Source: Bombella pluederhausensis
Lineage (GTDB): Bacteria > Pseudomonadota > Alphaproteobacteria > Acetobacterales > Acetobacteraceae
Length of the DNA: 64,000 nucleotides
Direction: 5' to 3'
NCBI RefSeq assembly: GCF_026385525.1
Contig: NZ_JANIDY010000001.1
Span: 186,001 to 250,000, forward strand
The position numbers and the translations under genes are program-made. Below, piece by piece: positions 45,614 to 55,396 of the stretch; the first letter of the stretch is position 1; each line of letters begins with the position of its first letter. The notes below the pieces were generated by a model. It was not told the DNA's origin and did no database searches. It saw only the letters and a program-made list of their open reading frames with translations.

Positions 45614-48463
45614 ATGGAGAGCACCCTGCCGGATACCCCGCTGACCCGTCTGGCCGATCATGGGCAGTCCATCTGGCTTGATTTCATCAGGCGGGATTTC
45701 ATCGAGGAGGGCCATCTGGCCGCCATGGTGAAGGAGGATGCCCTGAAAGGGGTGACCTCCAATCCGGCCATATTCGAGCAGGCCATCGGTCATGGCGCTG
45801 AATATGATGAGGCGGTGCAGGCCCTTCTGAGCAAAGGGAGCCTGACGGCGGGTGAACTCTATGAGGCTCTGGCAGTGGAGGACATTCGCAGGGCCTGTCA
45901 GGTTCTACGGCCTGTGTTTGATGAAACGGCAGGGCGGGACGGCTATGTCAGCCTCGAAGTCTCTCCCTATCTGGCCTATGACGCCGAGGGCACGCTGGTC
46001 GAAGTCCGCAGGCTCTGGAAGCAGGTGGGCCACCCTAATGTGATGATCAAGATTCCGGCAACGGAAGTGGCCATTCCAGTCATTGAGCAGGCCATTGCTG
46101 AAGGGATCAATGTCAATATCACGCTGCTTTTTGCGCTGGGCCTGTATGAGAAGGTGCTGGAAGCCTATCTGCGGGGGCTGGAAACCCGTGTGAAGGCGGG
46201 TCAGCCTGTGGGACATATAGGCAGCGTGGCCTCTTTCTTTGTCAGCCGGATTGATGGGCGGATTGATGGTCAGATCGATCGCCGTGTGGCCGCTGGTGAT
46301 CCGGAAGCCGATGCGCTGAAGGCGCTGCGGGGCAAGGTGGCTATTGCCAATGCCCGTATGGCCTATCAGCATTATCTGAGTGTCATGAACAGCCCCCGTT
46401 GGCAGGCGCTGGCCGCCAAGGGGGCGCAGACGCAGCGTCTTCTCTGGGCCAGCACGAGTACGAAAGATAAAGCCTATCGTGACGTGCTGTATGTGGAAGA
46501 ACTGATCGGGGACGATACCGTCAATACTCTACCACCCCGCACGCTGGAGGCCTTTCGGGACCATGGGATTCCCCAGGCCCGTCTTGGGCAGAATGTGGAA
46601 GCTGCTCGTAGGATTCTGGCAGAAACGGGGCGATTGGGGCTTGATCTGGACAGCGTGACCACCACCTTGTTGGAAGAAGGGGTGGCTGCTTTCGAAGTCG
46701 CTTTTGATGGATTGCTCGGTGCGGTTGCAGCCCGCCGGGAAGCTGTTTTGGGGGAACGTCTTATGCGAGTATCCTTGGCATTATCGGATGAGCTGGAAAA
46801 TGCTGTTGTCGCTGCCGGCAAGAGCTGGAGCCGGGACGGCAAGGTGCGGCGCCTCTGGGATCGTGATGCCTCCGTCTGGACCAATGGGCCGGAAAGCAAA
46901 TGGCTCGGCTGGCTGGATGTCGTCAAGAATGGCCGTGCCAGCCTTGAGGCTTACGAGGCTTTTGCCCGTGAGGTGAAAGAACGTGGCTATAGCGATGTGC
47001 TGCTTCTGGCTATGGGTGGGTCTAGCCTTGGCCCGGAAGTACTGGAAGAAACATTCGGTCAGGTCTCTGGTGGGCCAAAGCTGCATGTTCTGGATAGTAC
47101 GGACCCGCAGCAGGTTGCCAGCTTTGGCAAGGCTATTGACCCGGCCAAGACGCTGTTCATCATCTCCAGCAAGTCCGGTAGCACGCTGGAGCCGAACATT
47201 CTGTTCGCCTATTTCTGGGAGCAGGCTGGAAAAGCTCTGGGCCGCAAGCCCGGTGAGCATTTCGTTGCTGTGACAGACCCCGGTTCGTCTCTGGAGACGG
47301 TGGCTAAGGAACATGGCTTTGCCCATATCTTCCACGGCAACCCGGAGATTGGCGGGCGGTATTCCGTTCTGTCGGCCTTTGGTCTCGTACCGGCAGCCGC
47401 AGCGGGTTATGATGTCCGTGCCCTTCTGGATAGCACGCAGCTGATGATTGAAGCCTGCGATGCCTCCGTCCCGCCCGTGACGAATCCCGGTGTGAATCTG
47501 GGCCTTGCCCTTGGTGTGGCCGCAACGAGTTTCCGGCGGGATAAGGTCACGTTTGTGGCCTCTCCGAAGATTGCGTCCCTTGGGGCGTGGCTGGAGCAGC
47601 TTCTGGCTGAAAGTACGGGCAAGAGCGGCACAGGCCTGATCCCCATTGATGGAGAAACACTGGGCAAGCCGGACGTCTATGGTGATGACCGTGTGTTTGT
47701 GGAGCTGCGTCTGGGGCATGAGCCTGTCAGCCCGGGGCTGAAGGCTCTGAGGGATGCTGGCCATCCTGTCATTACCCTGCATCTCGATGATGTTGGGCAG
47801 ATTGTTCAGGCTTTCTTTGTGTTCGAGTTTGCTACGGCTGTGGCTGGGTCCGTGCTGGGAATCGATCCGTTCGACCAGCCGGATGTGGAGTTCAGCAAAG
47901 TGGAAACACGCAAGCTGACAAAAGCCTACGCCGAGACAGGCCATCTGCCGGAGGAAACGCCGTTCGCCAAGGATGGTAACCTGTCTTTCTACGCTGATGA
48001 ACGGAACCGTGAGGCTCTGGGAGCAGGGGATGCAGAAACCATTCTGAAAGCTCATTTTGACCGGGTGGGCAAGAATGACTATATTGGCCTCCTGGCTTAT
48101 ATTGAGCGGAACAAAGCTCATATCGCCTGGGAGCAGACGGTGAGAACAGAGTTGAGGGACCGGCTTCATGTCGCCACGGCGGCACAGTTTGGCCCGCGTT
48201 TCCTTCACTCTACAGGCCAGGCTTATAAGGGAGGCCCGAACAGTGGCGTCTTCTTGCAGGTGACGGCAGATGATGCAGCCGACCTGCCCGTACCTGGCCA
48301 CGCTTATAGCTTTGGTGTTGTTAAAGCCGCTCAGGCACGAGGGGACTTTGACGTTCTGGCCTCTCGTGGGCGTCGTGCATTGCGTGTGCACATTACCGGG
48401 CCCCTACAGGCCGGGTTGGACCGTCTCGCTCAGCTGGTGACAGATAGTGTAAAAGGAGCTTGA
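45614..48463 (+). CDS. tal-pgi: Fused transaldolase / glucose-6-phosphate isomerase
   Basis: This 949-residue bifunctional enzyme has a transaldolase (about 1-365) with [14 protein letters not shown] and the Schiff-base lysine K146 in [10 protein letters not shown], and a glucose-6-phosphate isomerase (about 380-949) with [30 protein letters not shown] and the helical C-terminus. The fusion is characteristic of acetic acid bacteria. ATG 45614 is chosen for its RBS AAGGAG at good spacing; the upstream GTG at 45605 overlaps that RBS. Together with tkt, gnd, pgl and rpiA it returns pentose phosphates to hexose phosphate. gnd starts two bases after the stop. Confidence 0.97.
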   Translation: MESTLPDTPLTRLADHGQSIWLDFIRRDFIEEGHLAAMVKEDALKGVTSNPAIFEQAIGHGAEYDEAVQALLSKGSLTAGELYEALAVEDIRRACQVLRPVFDETAGRDGYVSLEVSPYLAYDAEGTLVEVRRLWKQVGHPNVMIKIPATEVAIPVIEQAIAEGINVNITLLFALGLYEKVLEAYLRGLETRVKAGQPVGHIGSVASFFVSRIDGRIDGQIDRRVAAGDPEADALKALRGKVAIANARMAYQHYLSVMNSPRWQALAAKGAQTQRLLWASTSTKDKAYRDVLYVEELIGDDTVNTLPPRTLEAFRDHGIPQARLGQNVEAARRILAETGRLGLDLDSVTTTLLEEGVAAFEVAFDGLLGAVAARREAVLGERLMRVSLALSDELENAVVAAGKSWSRDGKVRRLWDRDASVWTNGPESKWLGWLDVVKNGRASLEAYEAFAREVKERGYSDVLLLAMGGSSLGPEVLEETFGQVSGGPKLHVLDSTDPQQVASFGKAIDPAKTLFIISSKSGSTLEPNILFAYFWEQAGKALGRKPGEHFVAVTDPGSSLETVAKEHGFAHIFHGNPEIGGRYSVLSAFGLVPAAAAGYDVRALLDSTQLMIEACDASVPPVTNPGVNLGLALGVAATSFRRDKVTFVASPKIASLGAWLEQLLAESTGKSGTGLIPIDGETLGKPDVYGDDRVFVELRLGHEPVSPGLKALRDAGHPVITLHLDDVGQIVQAFFVFEFATAVAGSVLGIDPFDQPDVEFSKVETRKLTKAYAETGHLPEETPFAKDGNLSFYADERNREALGAGDAETILKAHFDRVGKNDYIGLLAYIERNKAHIAWEQTVRTELRDRLHVATAAQFGPRFLHSTGQAYKGGPNSGVFLQVTADDAADLPVPGHAYSFGVVKAAQARGDFDVLASRGRRALRVHITGPLQAGLDRLAQLVTDSVKGA

Positions 48464-48465
48464 GG

Positions 48466-49470
48466 ATGCGTATCGGAATTATCGGACTTGGCCGCATGGG
48501 TGGCAACATTGCCGTCCGCTTGACCCGCAAGGGGCATGATGTTGTCGCGTTCGACCGGACACCTGCTGTCACTGAGAAAATTGTTGAGCGGTGTGAAAAA
48601 GGCCGTGCCCACGGGGCACCGACCTTCGAGAAAATGGTGGAGCTTCTTTCTGATGAAGAACGCCGTGTGATCTGGGTCATGCTTCCGGCTGGTAAAGTGA
48701 CGGAAGACTGCATCCAGAAGCTCGCTCCCCTGCTGGGTAAGGGTGACATCATCATCGATGGTGGCAACACCTACTACAAGGAAGATATCCGCCGTGCGAA
48801 GGAGCTCGGTGAACGGGGGATCGACTATATCGATGTCGGGACATCCGGTGGTGTCTGGGGTCTGGAGCGTGGCTACTGCATGATGTACGGCGGTGAGAAG
48901 CACGCTGCGGAGTATGTAGACCCTATTTTGGACGCTCTGGCCCCGGGTATGGGGGATGTGCCTCGTACGCCAGATCGTGAAGATGATGGGCGCCATGACC
49001 CACGGGCTGAAAAGGGCTATCTCTATTGTGGTCCGGCCGGTGCTGGTCATTTCGTGAAGATGATCCATAACGGTATCGAATACGGCATGATGCAGGCCAT
49101 TGCTGAAGGCTTTGATGTTCTTGCCAGCAAGAACTCCGAGAAGCTGCCGGAAAATGAGCGCTATGATCTGCACCTGGCCGATATTGCTGAAGTCTGGCGC
49201 CGCGGCAGCGTTGTCTCCTCATGGCTACTGGACCTGACAGCCGAAGCTCTGGCTCGTTCCGGTGATCTCAATGAGTTCAGCGGGGAAGTGCAGGATTCCG
49301 GTGAAGGTCGTTGGACGATCGAGGCTGCGATTGAGGAAGCCGTTCCGGCTCCTGTGATGACGGCGGCTCTCTATACCCGTTTCCGGTCCCGCACAGGCAA
49401 CAACTTTGCCGAGAAGGCTCTGTCCGCCATGCGGTACGGCTTTGGTGGTCATACCGAACGTAAGAAATAA
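48466..49470 (+). CDS. gnd: 6-phosphogluconate dehydrogenase, short form
   Basis: This 334-residue protein decarboxylates 6-phosphogluconate to ribulose-5-phosphate. It has the Rossmann motif [19 protein letters not shown], the substrate-binding [21 protein letters not shown], and [24 protein letters not shown]. The protein is much shorter than the 470-residue enteric enzyme and belongs to the short, often NAD-preferring group seen in Gluconobacter. Its ATG has the RBS AAAAGGAG just upstream, within the tal-pgi 3' end. Coenzyme preference is inferred. Confidence 0.96.
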   Translation: MRIGIIGLGRMGGNIAVRLTRKGHDVVAFDRTPAVTEKIVERCEKGRAHGAPTFEKMVELLSDEERRVIWVMLPAGKVTEDCIQKLAPLLGKGDIIIDGGNTYYKEDIRRAKELGERGIDYIDVGTSGGVWGLERGYCMMYGGEKHAAEYVDPILDALAPGMGDVPRTPDREDDGRHDPRAEKGYLYCGPAGAGHFVKMIHNGIEYGMMQAIAEGFDVLASKNSEKLPENERYDLHLADIAEVWRRGSVVSSWLLDLTAEALARSGDLNEFSGEVQDSGEGRWTIEAAIEEAVPAPVMTAALYTRFRSRTGNNFAEKALSAMRYGFGGHTERKK

Positions 49471-49548
49471 ACTGTCCTGAAAAGGCTGGGGGATGCGGTA
49501 GGGGGAGCCGCACCCCGCTTCTTCTCCCGGAGAGGGAGGAAGAACACC

Positions 49549-50385
49549 ATGACAGAAAAGTCCTCACATATAAGGCTGGTGCTGTCCGACATGGACGGCA
49601 CCATTCTTGATTCAGACCATACCTTGTCCCCCAGAACATGCGCTGCTGTGCAGAGACTTGCCGAAAGAGGAATTGCTCTGGCGCTCGTCAGTGCCCGTAT
49701 GCCGGCTGCTGTGCTGCCCTATGTTCGACAGCTTGGGCTGAAGGGCCCCTGTGCTGGCTTTAATGGTGGAGTCTTCTTCACCCCAGACGGTATTATTCTA
49801 AAAAGCCATCAATTTTCAGAGGCAGATCTTTCTGCTCTTATGGAGGCCCTGTCTCACTTTCCCGTGGAAATCTGGTGCCAGACAGAACAGGAATGGCTCC
49901 TTTGCGATAGCCAGACGAAACTGGCGTTACGGGAGCATAATCTGACAGGGATCACCCCACGGGAAGTTGAAGCTCTGCCCATTCAGTCAGGAACCGTGAA
50001 TCGGCTGATGGTCTGCTCAGAGGACACGGCTCTGATTGCCCGATTGGAAACGGAACTGGCTGTGCCATTTGCTGGGCAGGCCAGCATGTTGCGGTCTGCT
50101 CCCCATAAATTGAACATCACCCCGGCGCAGGCCAATAAAGGCGCTGCTGTAGAGGAGCTGGGTAAGCTCTATGGTGTGACACCGCAGGAAGTGGCCACTC
50201 TTGGTGATGCGCAGAATGATATTCCGATGCTGAAAGCAGCTGGTATGGGCATTGCCATGGGGCAGGCTTCAGAATCTGTTAAAGAACAGGCCGCTTATGT
50301 TACTGGAAAACCTGATGAAGGTGGCTGGGCATACGCAGCCGAGACGTTCATTATACCTGCGGCTCCCCCGCATAAGGGAGCCTGA
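49549..50385 (+). CDS. HAD-family (Cof-type) phosphatase
   Basis: This 278-residue protein is a Cof-type HAD hydrolase. Motif I is LSDMDGTILDSDH (nucleophile Asp), motif II SARMPAAVLPYV, and the C-terminal block ATLGDAQNDIPMLKAAG binds magnesium. The long cap domain (about 85-190) sets substrate choice. Its place between gnd and pgl suggests a sugar phosphate substrate, but the family is promiscuous and no substrate is certain. A GC-rich hairpin with a one-base bulge lies in its leader (about 49489-49516). Confidence 0.87.
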   Translation: MTEKSSHIRLVLSDMDGTILDSDHTLSPRTCAAVQRLAERGIALALVSARMPAAVLPYVRQLGLKGPCAGFNGGVFFTPDGIILKSHQFSEADLSALMEALSHFPVEIWCQTEQEWLLCDSQTKLALREHNLTGITPREVEALPIQSGTVNRLMVCSEDTALIARLETELAVPFAGQASMLRSAPHKLNITPAQANKGAAVEELGKLYGVTPQEVATLGDAQNDIPMLKAAGMGIAMGQASESVKEQAAYVTGKPDEGGWAYAAETFIIPAAPPHKGA

Positions 50386-50406
50386 TGTGATTCGGAGGGT
50401 ACGGGT

Positions 50407-51147
50407 ATGACGACAGACATGCGCCATGCGGTCGTGGATGTTTTGGAGGATGCAGATGCAGTCGCCATGAAGATGGCTGAACTGTTCATCAAGGTGGTGA
50501 AGGAAAAGCCCGCAGGGAAGGTGCGGATTGCTCTTTCGGGTGGGTCCACACCCAAGAAGCTGTTCACGATTCTTGCCCGTCCGGAAATAGCCGGGCAGGT
50601 GGATTGGTCCCGTGTCGAGCTGTTCTATGGCGATGAGCGTTATGTGCCGGATGGCCATGCGGACAGCAACCATGCCAGCGCACGGGAGCTTCTGCTCTCC
50701 AAGGTGTCCATTCCGGCCGGTCAGGTCCATCCGATGCCAACAGAGACAACCGCTGTGGAAGACGCCGCTCGCTATCAGACCAGCCTTCAGAAGGCTTATG
50801 GCGCTGATACGCTGGAAGCAGGCCGTCCGCTGTTTGATATTGTCATGCTGGGGCTGGGTACGGATGGCCATACGGCTTCCCTGTTCCCCGGTGAGGCTGT
50901 TCTGGATGAAAAGAAAGCTTGGGTGGGTGTTTCTGCCCCCAAAACAGCCCCGCATGAGCGCCTGACATTGACATACCCAGCCATTGCTTCCAGCGCTCTG
51001 GTTGTTTTCCTCGTTACGGGGGAAAATAAAGTACCAATGCTGGCCCGTTTGCGTCAGGGTGATGGCAGCATCCCATCAGGGCGTATTGTTTCCGAAGGGA
51101 AAATACTGATACTGGCAGACAGAGCTGCTGCTGGAGAGCTTTCATGA
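50407..51147 (+). CDS. pgl: 6-phosphogluconolactonase
   Basis: This 246-residue enzyme hydrolyses 6-phosphogluconolactone to 6-phosphogluconate. Family motifs are RIALSGGSTPKKLF, ELFYGDERYVPDGHADSN and GLGTDGHTASLFPGE. The ATG has GGAGGGTACG upstream. It follows the HAD gene by 21 bases and overlaps rpiA by four bases (ATGA, 51144-51147), so it is part of the cluster transcript. Confidence 0.95.
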   Translation: MTTDMRHAVVDVLEDADAVAMKMAELFIKVVKEKPAGKVRIALSGGSTPKKLFTILARPEIAGQVDWSRVELFYGDERYVPDGHADSNHASARELLLSKVSIPAGQVHPMPTETTAVEDAARYQTSLQKAYGADTLEAGRPLFDIVMLGLGTDGHTASLFPGEAVLDEKKAWVGVSAPKTAPHERLTLTYPAIASSALVVFLVTGENKVPMLARLRQGDGSIPSGRIVSEGKILILADRAAAGELS

Positions 51148-51833
51148 ATGTAGATGACTGTAAACGTGCTGCTGCCCATCTCGCTGCCAGTTTTGTCAGC
51201 TCGGGAATGGTTGTCGGGCTGGGAACGGGTAGCACTGCGGCATTCATGATTGAAAGGCTCGGTGAGCGTGTTGCGGAGGAAGGGCTGGACATTCAGGCCA
51301 TTCCGACTTCCGAGGAATCAACAAAGCTTGCTCGTGCAGCGGGTATTCCAATCACAACGTTTGCAGATCATTCCACGGTCGACATCACTATTGATGGCGC
51401 AGACGAGGTGGAGCGTGGTACGCTGAACCTCATCAAGGGGCTGGGGGCTGCGCTACTGCGTGAGAAGATTGTTGCTCAAGCGTCACGGCGTTTTGTCGTG
51501 ATTGTGGATGTGACGAAACCGGTTGACCAGCTTGGCCAGCGGGTGCCCGTGCCTGTGGAAGTTGTTCCATTCGGGTACGAGGCAACGGCAGCACGCCTGG
51601 AGGCTATGGGGGCAAAGGTTATTCGCCCTCGCAGGCTCCTGACGGGCGAGCTGCTTACTACCGATAACGGGAACAGGATACTTGATTGCGCTTTTGGGCC
51701 GATCAGTGACGTGCAGGCTCTGGCCGCACGGCTTGACGGCACTGTGGGCGTGGTGGAGCATGGGTTGTTCCCCAATATGGCAACCGATGTGCTGGTTGCC
51801 ACCGAACGGGAGGTTGAACAATGGACGCCATGA
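51144..51833 (+). CDS. rpiA: Ribose-5-phosphate isomerase A
   Basis: This 229-residue enzyme interconverts ribose-5-phosphate and ribulose-5-phosphate. Conserved segments are GMVVGLGTGSTAAFMIERL, IDGADEVERGTLNLIKGLGAALLREK and the C-terminal GVVEHGLFPNMATDVLVAT. The start overlaps the pgl stop and the end overlaps gntK by 13 bases, indicating coupled translation. Confidence 0.97.
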   Translation: MNVDDCKRAAAHLAASFVSSGMVVGLGTGSTAAFMIERLGERVAEEGLDIQAIPTSEESTKLARAAGIPITTFADHSTVDITIDGADEVERGTLNLIKGLGAALLREKIVAQASRRFVVIVDVTKPVDQLGQRVPVPVEVVPFGYEATAARLEAMGAKVIRPRRLLTGELLTTDNGNRILDCAFGPISDVQALAARLDGTVGVVEHGLFPNMATDVLVATEREVEQWTP

Positions 51834-52390
51834 CAGAGAAAGAAGCTGCTAAGGCAGCATCTGGTATTGCTCCGCATTACATTGTGGTGATGGGTGTTTC
51901 CGGTAACGGTAAGACCACTGTGGCCGAGCTTCTGGCTAAGAGCCTTGGCTGGCCGTTTCAGGAAGGTGACGACCTGCATCCGAAAGCCAACGTGGAAAAG
52001 ATGCGGAACGGCCACCCGTTGACGGATGAAGACCGTGCCCCATGGCTGGAGCTGTGCCACAATTGGCTGGCCAAATGTGCCGAGCAGGGGACTGGTGCCG
52101 TGCTGACATGCTCCGCACTGAAGAAGAAATATCGTGATGTGCTGGCCAAGCATATTCCCGTTCAGTTCGTTTATCTGAAGGTGGACCCGAAGATTATAGA
52201 GGAACGGCTGAAGCACCGTGTCGGCCATTACATGCCGCCGTCTCTGCTGCCGAGCCAGCTGGCTACTCTGGAGGAGCCGACCGATGATGAGCCGGTGATC
52301 CGTGTTCCCGGTGATGCTACTCCGGAAGAACTGCGTGACCGTGTGATTGCACGTCTGCGTGTTGTTCCGCCGCCGAAGGTGGTGGACTGA
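51821..52390 (+). CDS. gntK: Gluconokinase
   Basis: This 189-residue kinase phosphorylates gluconate to 6-phosphogluconate. It has the P-loop MGVSGNGKTTVAELLAK, FQEGDDLHPKANVEKMRNGHPLTD and TCSALKKKYRDVL, as in GntK/IdnK. The ATG at 51821 is preferred because GGGAGG lies six bases upstream inside rpiA. Placing it with pgl and gnd lets exogenous or oxidised gluconate enter the pentose-phosphate pathway. The cluster ends at a strong terminator. Confidence 0.95.
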   Translation: MDAMTEKEAAKAASGIAPHYIVVMGVSGNGKTTVAELLAKSLGWPFQEGDDLHPKANVEKMRNGHPLTDEDRAPWLELCHNWLAKCAEQGTGAVLTCSALKKKYRDVLAKHIPVQFVYLKVDPKIIEERLKHRVGHYMPPSLLPSQLATLEEPTDDEPVIRVPGDATPEELRDRVIARLRVVPPPKVVD

Positions 52391-52418
52391 GCCGCATCAC
52401 CCTTCCGGGTATTGCGAC

Positions 52419-52449
52419 AATGGCGGGGCTCTGACCCCGCCATTTTTTT
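52419..52449 (+). terminator. Intrinsic terminator of the pentose-phosphate cluster
   Basis: TGGCGGGG and CCCCGCCA with a 6-nt loop, followed by TTTTTTT, about 30 bases after gntK. Confidence 0.93.
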
Positions 52450-52502
52450 ATGAGGCTGTTTTCGATCACGTTGGGGAAATGGTTGGGTGCTGTCTATCGC
52501 CG

Positions 52503-53972
52503 TTACAACGTATCGGCTGTCTGCCAGCCCGGCCCGATGATGGCCACACGGCGGTGGCGCCCTGTTCCCTGCACGATGATGGCCTCACACTTTTCGAGAT
52601 AGGTGAGCTGGCGGCGGGCCCGGCCGAGGGAATGGGTCCCATAGGCACGGGCTAGAGCGGCATCATCCGGGCAAGGATGGCCTTCCATGGCGGCATGGGC
52701 AAGCAGAAAATAGACGGGCTGTATGTCGTCCGGCAGCTGGCTGGCCCGTTGCTGGATGTCCTGCCATGCTTCACTTTCCGCTTCTTCCCGGCTGATGCCG
52801 CAGCGGATGGTGCTTAAGATGGTCTGAAACTGCGCTATGGGGAGCACGTTACGGGAGAAACCCGCCAGACGGGCCTTCATCTGGAAGTCCTGATAAAGGG
52901 TGGCCAGTGGGCGATAGGCGACTTCTTCATCCTGCCCGATGTCGGCAATCAGGTCCCAGAGCATGTTGGGGTCTGGTGTGGGCATCTGTTCTGCCTGTTT
53001 CTGCTCCTCGGCATCCCGGGTGGCGCTGTAGGCATCCAGTTGGGCCAGAAGGTCAGGTTTGGGAGCGGCCGGTTCTTTCCGGGGGCGGGGGATAGGCTCG
53101 GCCACGGGTTCAAGAATCAGGTCACGGAGCTCCTCCACGGGCATGGTAGGCTGCTCCAGTGGCATGAGGGCCGGACCACCGGCATGGCTGGCCGTTTCCA
53201 CCGGACCGATGGTGACCTTCTGGGGGCGGCGGGCAAGGGCAGGGCCAAGGGCCATGAACTGCCCACGGGCAAGGTCTCGGAACCCTTCGGCAGCCCGCCG
53301 TTCCATACCGAGCAGGTCGGCAGCACGGGCCATATCAATATCCAGAAAGGTCCGTCCCATCAGGAAGTTGGAGGCTTCGGCTGCCACATTCTTGGCCAGC
53401 TTGGCCAGACGCTGGGTAGCGATGATACCCGCCATGCCACGCTTGCGCCCACGGCACATGAGATTAGTCATGGCGTTGAGGGAAAGACGGCGGGCTTCAT
53501 CAGAAGTATCCCCGCCAGCGATGGGCGCAAAAAGCTGCGCTTCATCCACCACGATCAGCACCGGGTACCAGTAGGAGCGTGGTGCCTCGAACATGCCCGT
53601 CAGAAAGGCGCCAACGGAGCGGAGCTGCCCTTCCGGTTCGCTCTGTTCCAGATTCAGGACAACAGATGCCCGGTGCATCCGCACCCGTTCCCCGGCAGCC
53701 CGCAGACTGGCCTCAGACTGTGTGTCCGTCTCGATGACCAGATGATCGTATTTCTCAGCCAGTGTGACGAAATCGCCTTCAGGATCAATGATGACTTGCT
53801 GGACAAGGGTGGCACTCTGTTCCAGCAGGCGGCGGAGAAGGTGCGATTTACCGGAGCCTGAATTGCCCTGAACAAGCAGACGTGTCGCCAGCAGTTCGGG
53901 CAGGTCGATATGGGCGTCCTCGCCACGCTGTGTTGTGCCGAGGAGAAGGGGACCGAAATGTGATGAACTCAT
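52503..53972 (-). CDS. HerA-like/DUF87 P-loop ATPase
   Basis: This 489-residue ATPase has a Walker A LVQGNSGSGKSHLLRRLL (P-loop 36-43), the DPEGDFVTLAEKYDHLVI strand typical of HerA/FtsK-like ATPases, a Walker B LIVVDEAQLF near 140, and the RGRKRGMAGIIATQRLAKL sensor helix. The C-terminal 120 residues look like a winged-helix region (SLGRARRQLTYLEKCEAIIV). HerA relatives act on DNA with the NurA nuclease or in other complexes; no NurA is present here. It is overlapped by four bases at the start by the flavoprotein gene upstream. The role is unknown. Confidence 0.85.
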   Translation of the reverse strand: MSSSHFGPLLLGTTQRGEDAHIDLPELLATRLLVQGNSGSGKSHLLRRLLEQSATLVQQVIIDPEGDFVTLAEKYDHLVIETDTQSEASLRAAGERVRMHRASVVLNLEQSEPEGQLRSVGAFLTGMFEAPRSYWYPVLIVVDEAQLFAPIAGGDTSDEARRLSLNAMTNLMCRGRKRGMAGIIATQRLAKLAKNVAAEASNFLMGRTFLDIDMARAADLLGMERRAAEGFRDLARGQFMALGPALARRPQKVTIGPVETASHAGGPALMPLEQPTMPVEELRDLILEPVAEPIPRPRKEPAAPKPDLLAQLDAYSATRDAEEQKQAEQMPTPDPNMLWDLIADIGQDEEVAYRPLATLYQDFQMKARLAGFSRNVLPIAQFQTILSTIRCGISREEAESEAWQDIQQRASQLPDDIQPVYFLLAHAAMEGHPCPDDAALARAYGTHSLGRARRQLTYLEKCEAIIVQGTGRHRRVAIIGPGWQTADTL

Positions 53973-55216
53973 GAAGGCAGTTTACCGGGCAATGGCTGTG
54001 AGAGCCAGCGATGAACACCTTCAGCACATTGGTATGCGGTGGAAAAACAGCCCTGAAGCAGATACCCGCCTGTAGGGGCTTCCCAGTCCAGCATTTCACC
54101 GCAGGCGAACAGGCCGGGCTGATGGCGGAGCATGAAATGCTCATCCAGTGCATCCTGTTTCAGGCCGCCCGCAGTCGAGATGGCACGGTCCAGCTCCGCC
54201 GTGGCTGTGAAGCGAAGCGGGATCAACGTGATAGCATCGGCCAACTCTCCGGGTGTGCGGGCATCCGGGCAGAGTTGGGTGAGCAGCTCCCGCATGGTGC
54301 GGTCCAGATTCAGCGCTTTGCGGAGCTTGTTGCTGCGGCTTTCACGCAGGCGCTGACGGGCGAGGCGTTCCATTATCTGAGCGTGGCTCAGGGTAGGGCG
54401 GAGATTGAGCGTGACGGTCACGGGGTTGGACCGGGCCAGAGCCTGCCGCAGAGCGGCGGAGAGTGCATAGAGTGGTGCGCCTTCCAGCCCCCGTTTCGTG
54501 ATGATGAGATCGCCACGATGGGTTTGCCCGTCAAAACTGAGCGTGATGCCCCGCAGGGTTGCTCCTTCATGGCGCAGCAGGAAATCATCCGGCCAGTCTG
54601 GCATGAAGCCGCAGTTGGACGGAGCAAAAGGCGTGCAGTGACCTTCCAGCAGGGAGGTCCAGCGCCCGTCACTGCCCAGCCGTGACCAGCTGCCACCGCC
54701 TAGAGCCAGAATGATGGCAGAAGCCTCTCGCTGGATGAGCCTTTCGGGGGTCTGGAAGGCGAGGGAGAGCCCTTGCATATCCACCAGCCTGTGGTGGGGA
54801 AAGAATTGCACGCCTTGGTCCTGAAGGCGTGTCAGCCAGCGCCGCAGCAGAGGAGAGGCCTTCAGGGATTTCAGGAACACACGGCCTGAACTGCCGGTGA
54901 AGCAGGGCTCACCAAGGTCTTCAGCCCAGTGGCGAAGGGCTTCGGGCGGAAAGTTGTGAATGCACGGTGCCAGCCACTCTCGTGCAGTGCCGTAGCGCTG
55001 AAGAAAAGGTTCCAGTGGCTCGGCGTGGGTGAGATTCAGCCCGCTCCGCCCTGCCATGAGGAACTTCCGCCCCGGGCGGGCCATATGGTCGAATAGATGG
55101 ACCTCATGGCCTTTCTGGCTCAGCCTTTCGGCGGCGAACAGTCCTGCCGGACCGGCGCCAATGATGGCGATGGGGGCCGTCTGGGCTGTGGAAGAAACGG
55201 GCATGAGGTCATCCAT
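53969..55216 (-). CDS. HI0933-type FAD-binding oxidoreductase (TIGR03862-like)
   Basis: This 415-residue flavoprotein has the FAD-binding motif APIAIIGAGPAGLFAAERLS (about 15-34), the GRKFLMAGRSGLNLTHAEP block of HI0933/BaiN-like proteins, and the C-terminal FACGEMLDWEAPTGGYLLQGCFSTA signature (named here only by FACGEMLDWEAP). Substrates of this family are poorly known. The start may be 55216 or 55204, and the second has a better RBS (GGATGA). The stop overlaps the HerA-like ATPase start (ATGA), so both are made from one message. Confidence 0.88.
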   Translation of the reverse strand: MDDLMPVSSTAQTAPIAIIGAGPAGLFAAERLSQKGHEVHLFDHMARPGRKFLMAGRSGLNLTHAEPLEPFLQRYGTAREWLAPCIHNFPPEALRHWAEDLGEPCFTGSSGRVFLKSLKASPLLRRWLTRLQDQGVQFFPHHRLVDMQGLSLAFQTPERLIQREASAIILALGGGSWSRLGSDGRWTSLLEGHCTPFAPSNCGFMPDWPDDFLLRHEGATLRGITLSFDGQTHRGDLIITKRGLEGAPLYALSAALRQALARSNPVTVTLNLRPTLSHAQIMERLARQRLRESRSNKLRKALNLDRTMRELLTQLCPDARTPGELADAITLIPLRFTATAELDRAISTAGGLKQDALDEHFMLRHQPGLFACGEMLDWEAPTGGYLLQGCFSTAYQCAEGVHRWLSQPLPGKLPS

Positions 55217-55396
55217 CAGGAATATAGAATTGTTCAGGGTAGGGTGTTGTTAGCCTGTTCTTCTGTTCCGGGGAAGGTGGAGGGTGACAGGCTTTGTCTC
55301 CTTTATGGCATCCTGATGGTGGACACGGTATGGAAGGGGCACCTCCCGTCATCAGCAGACAGGGCGGGGTGAATCTATGTCCAGATGGGAAGTAAT

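Noticed and set aside
46781-48391. Long minus-strand open frame (536 residues) opposite tal-pgi
   Set aside because: Antisense to the isomerase half of tal-pgi, with shadow-like composition and no recognisable motif.
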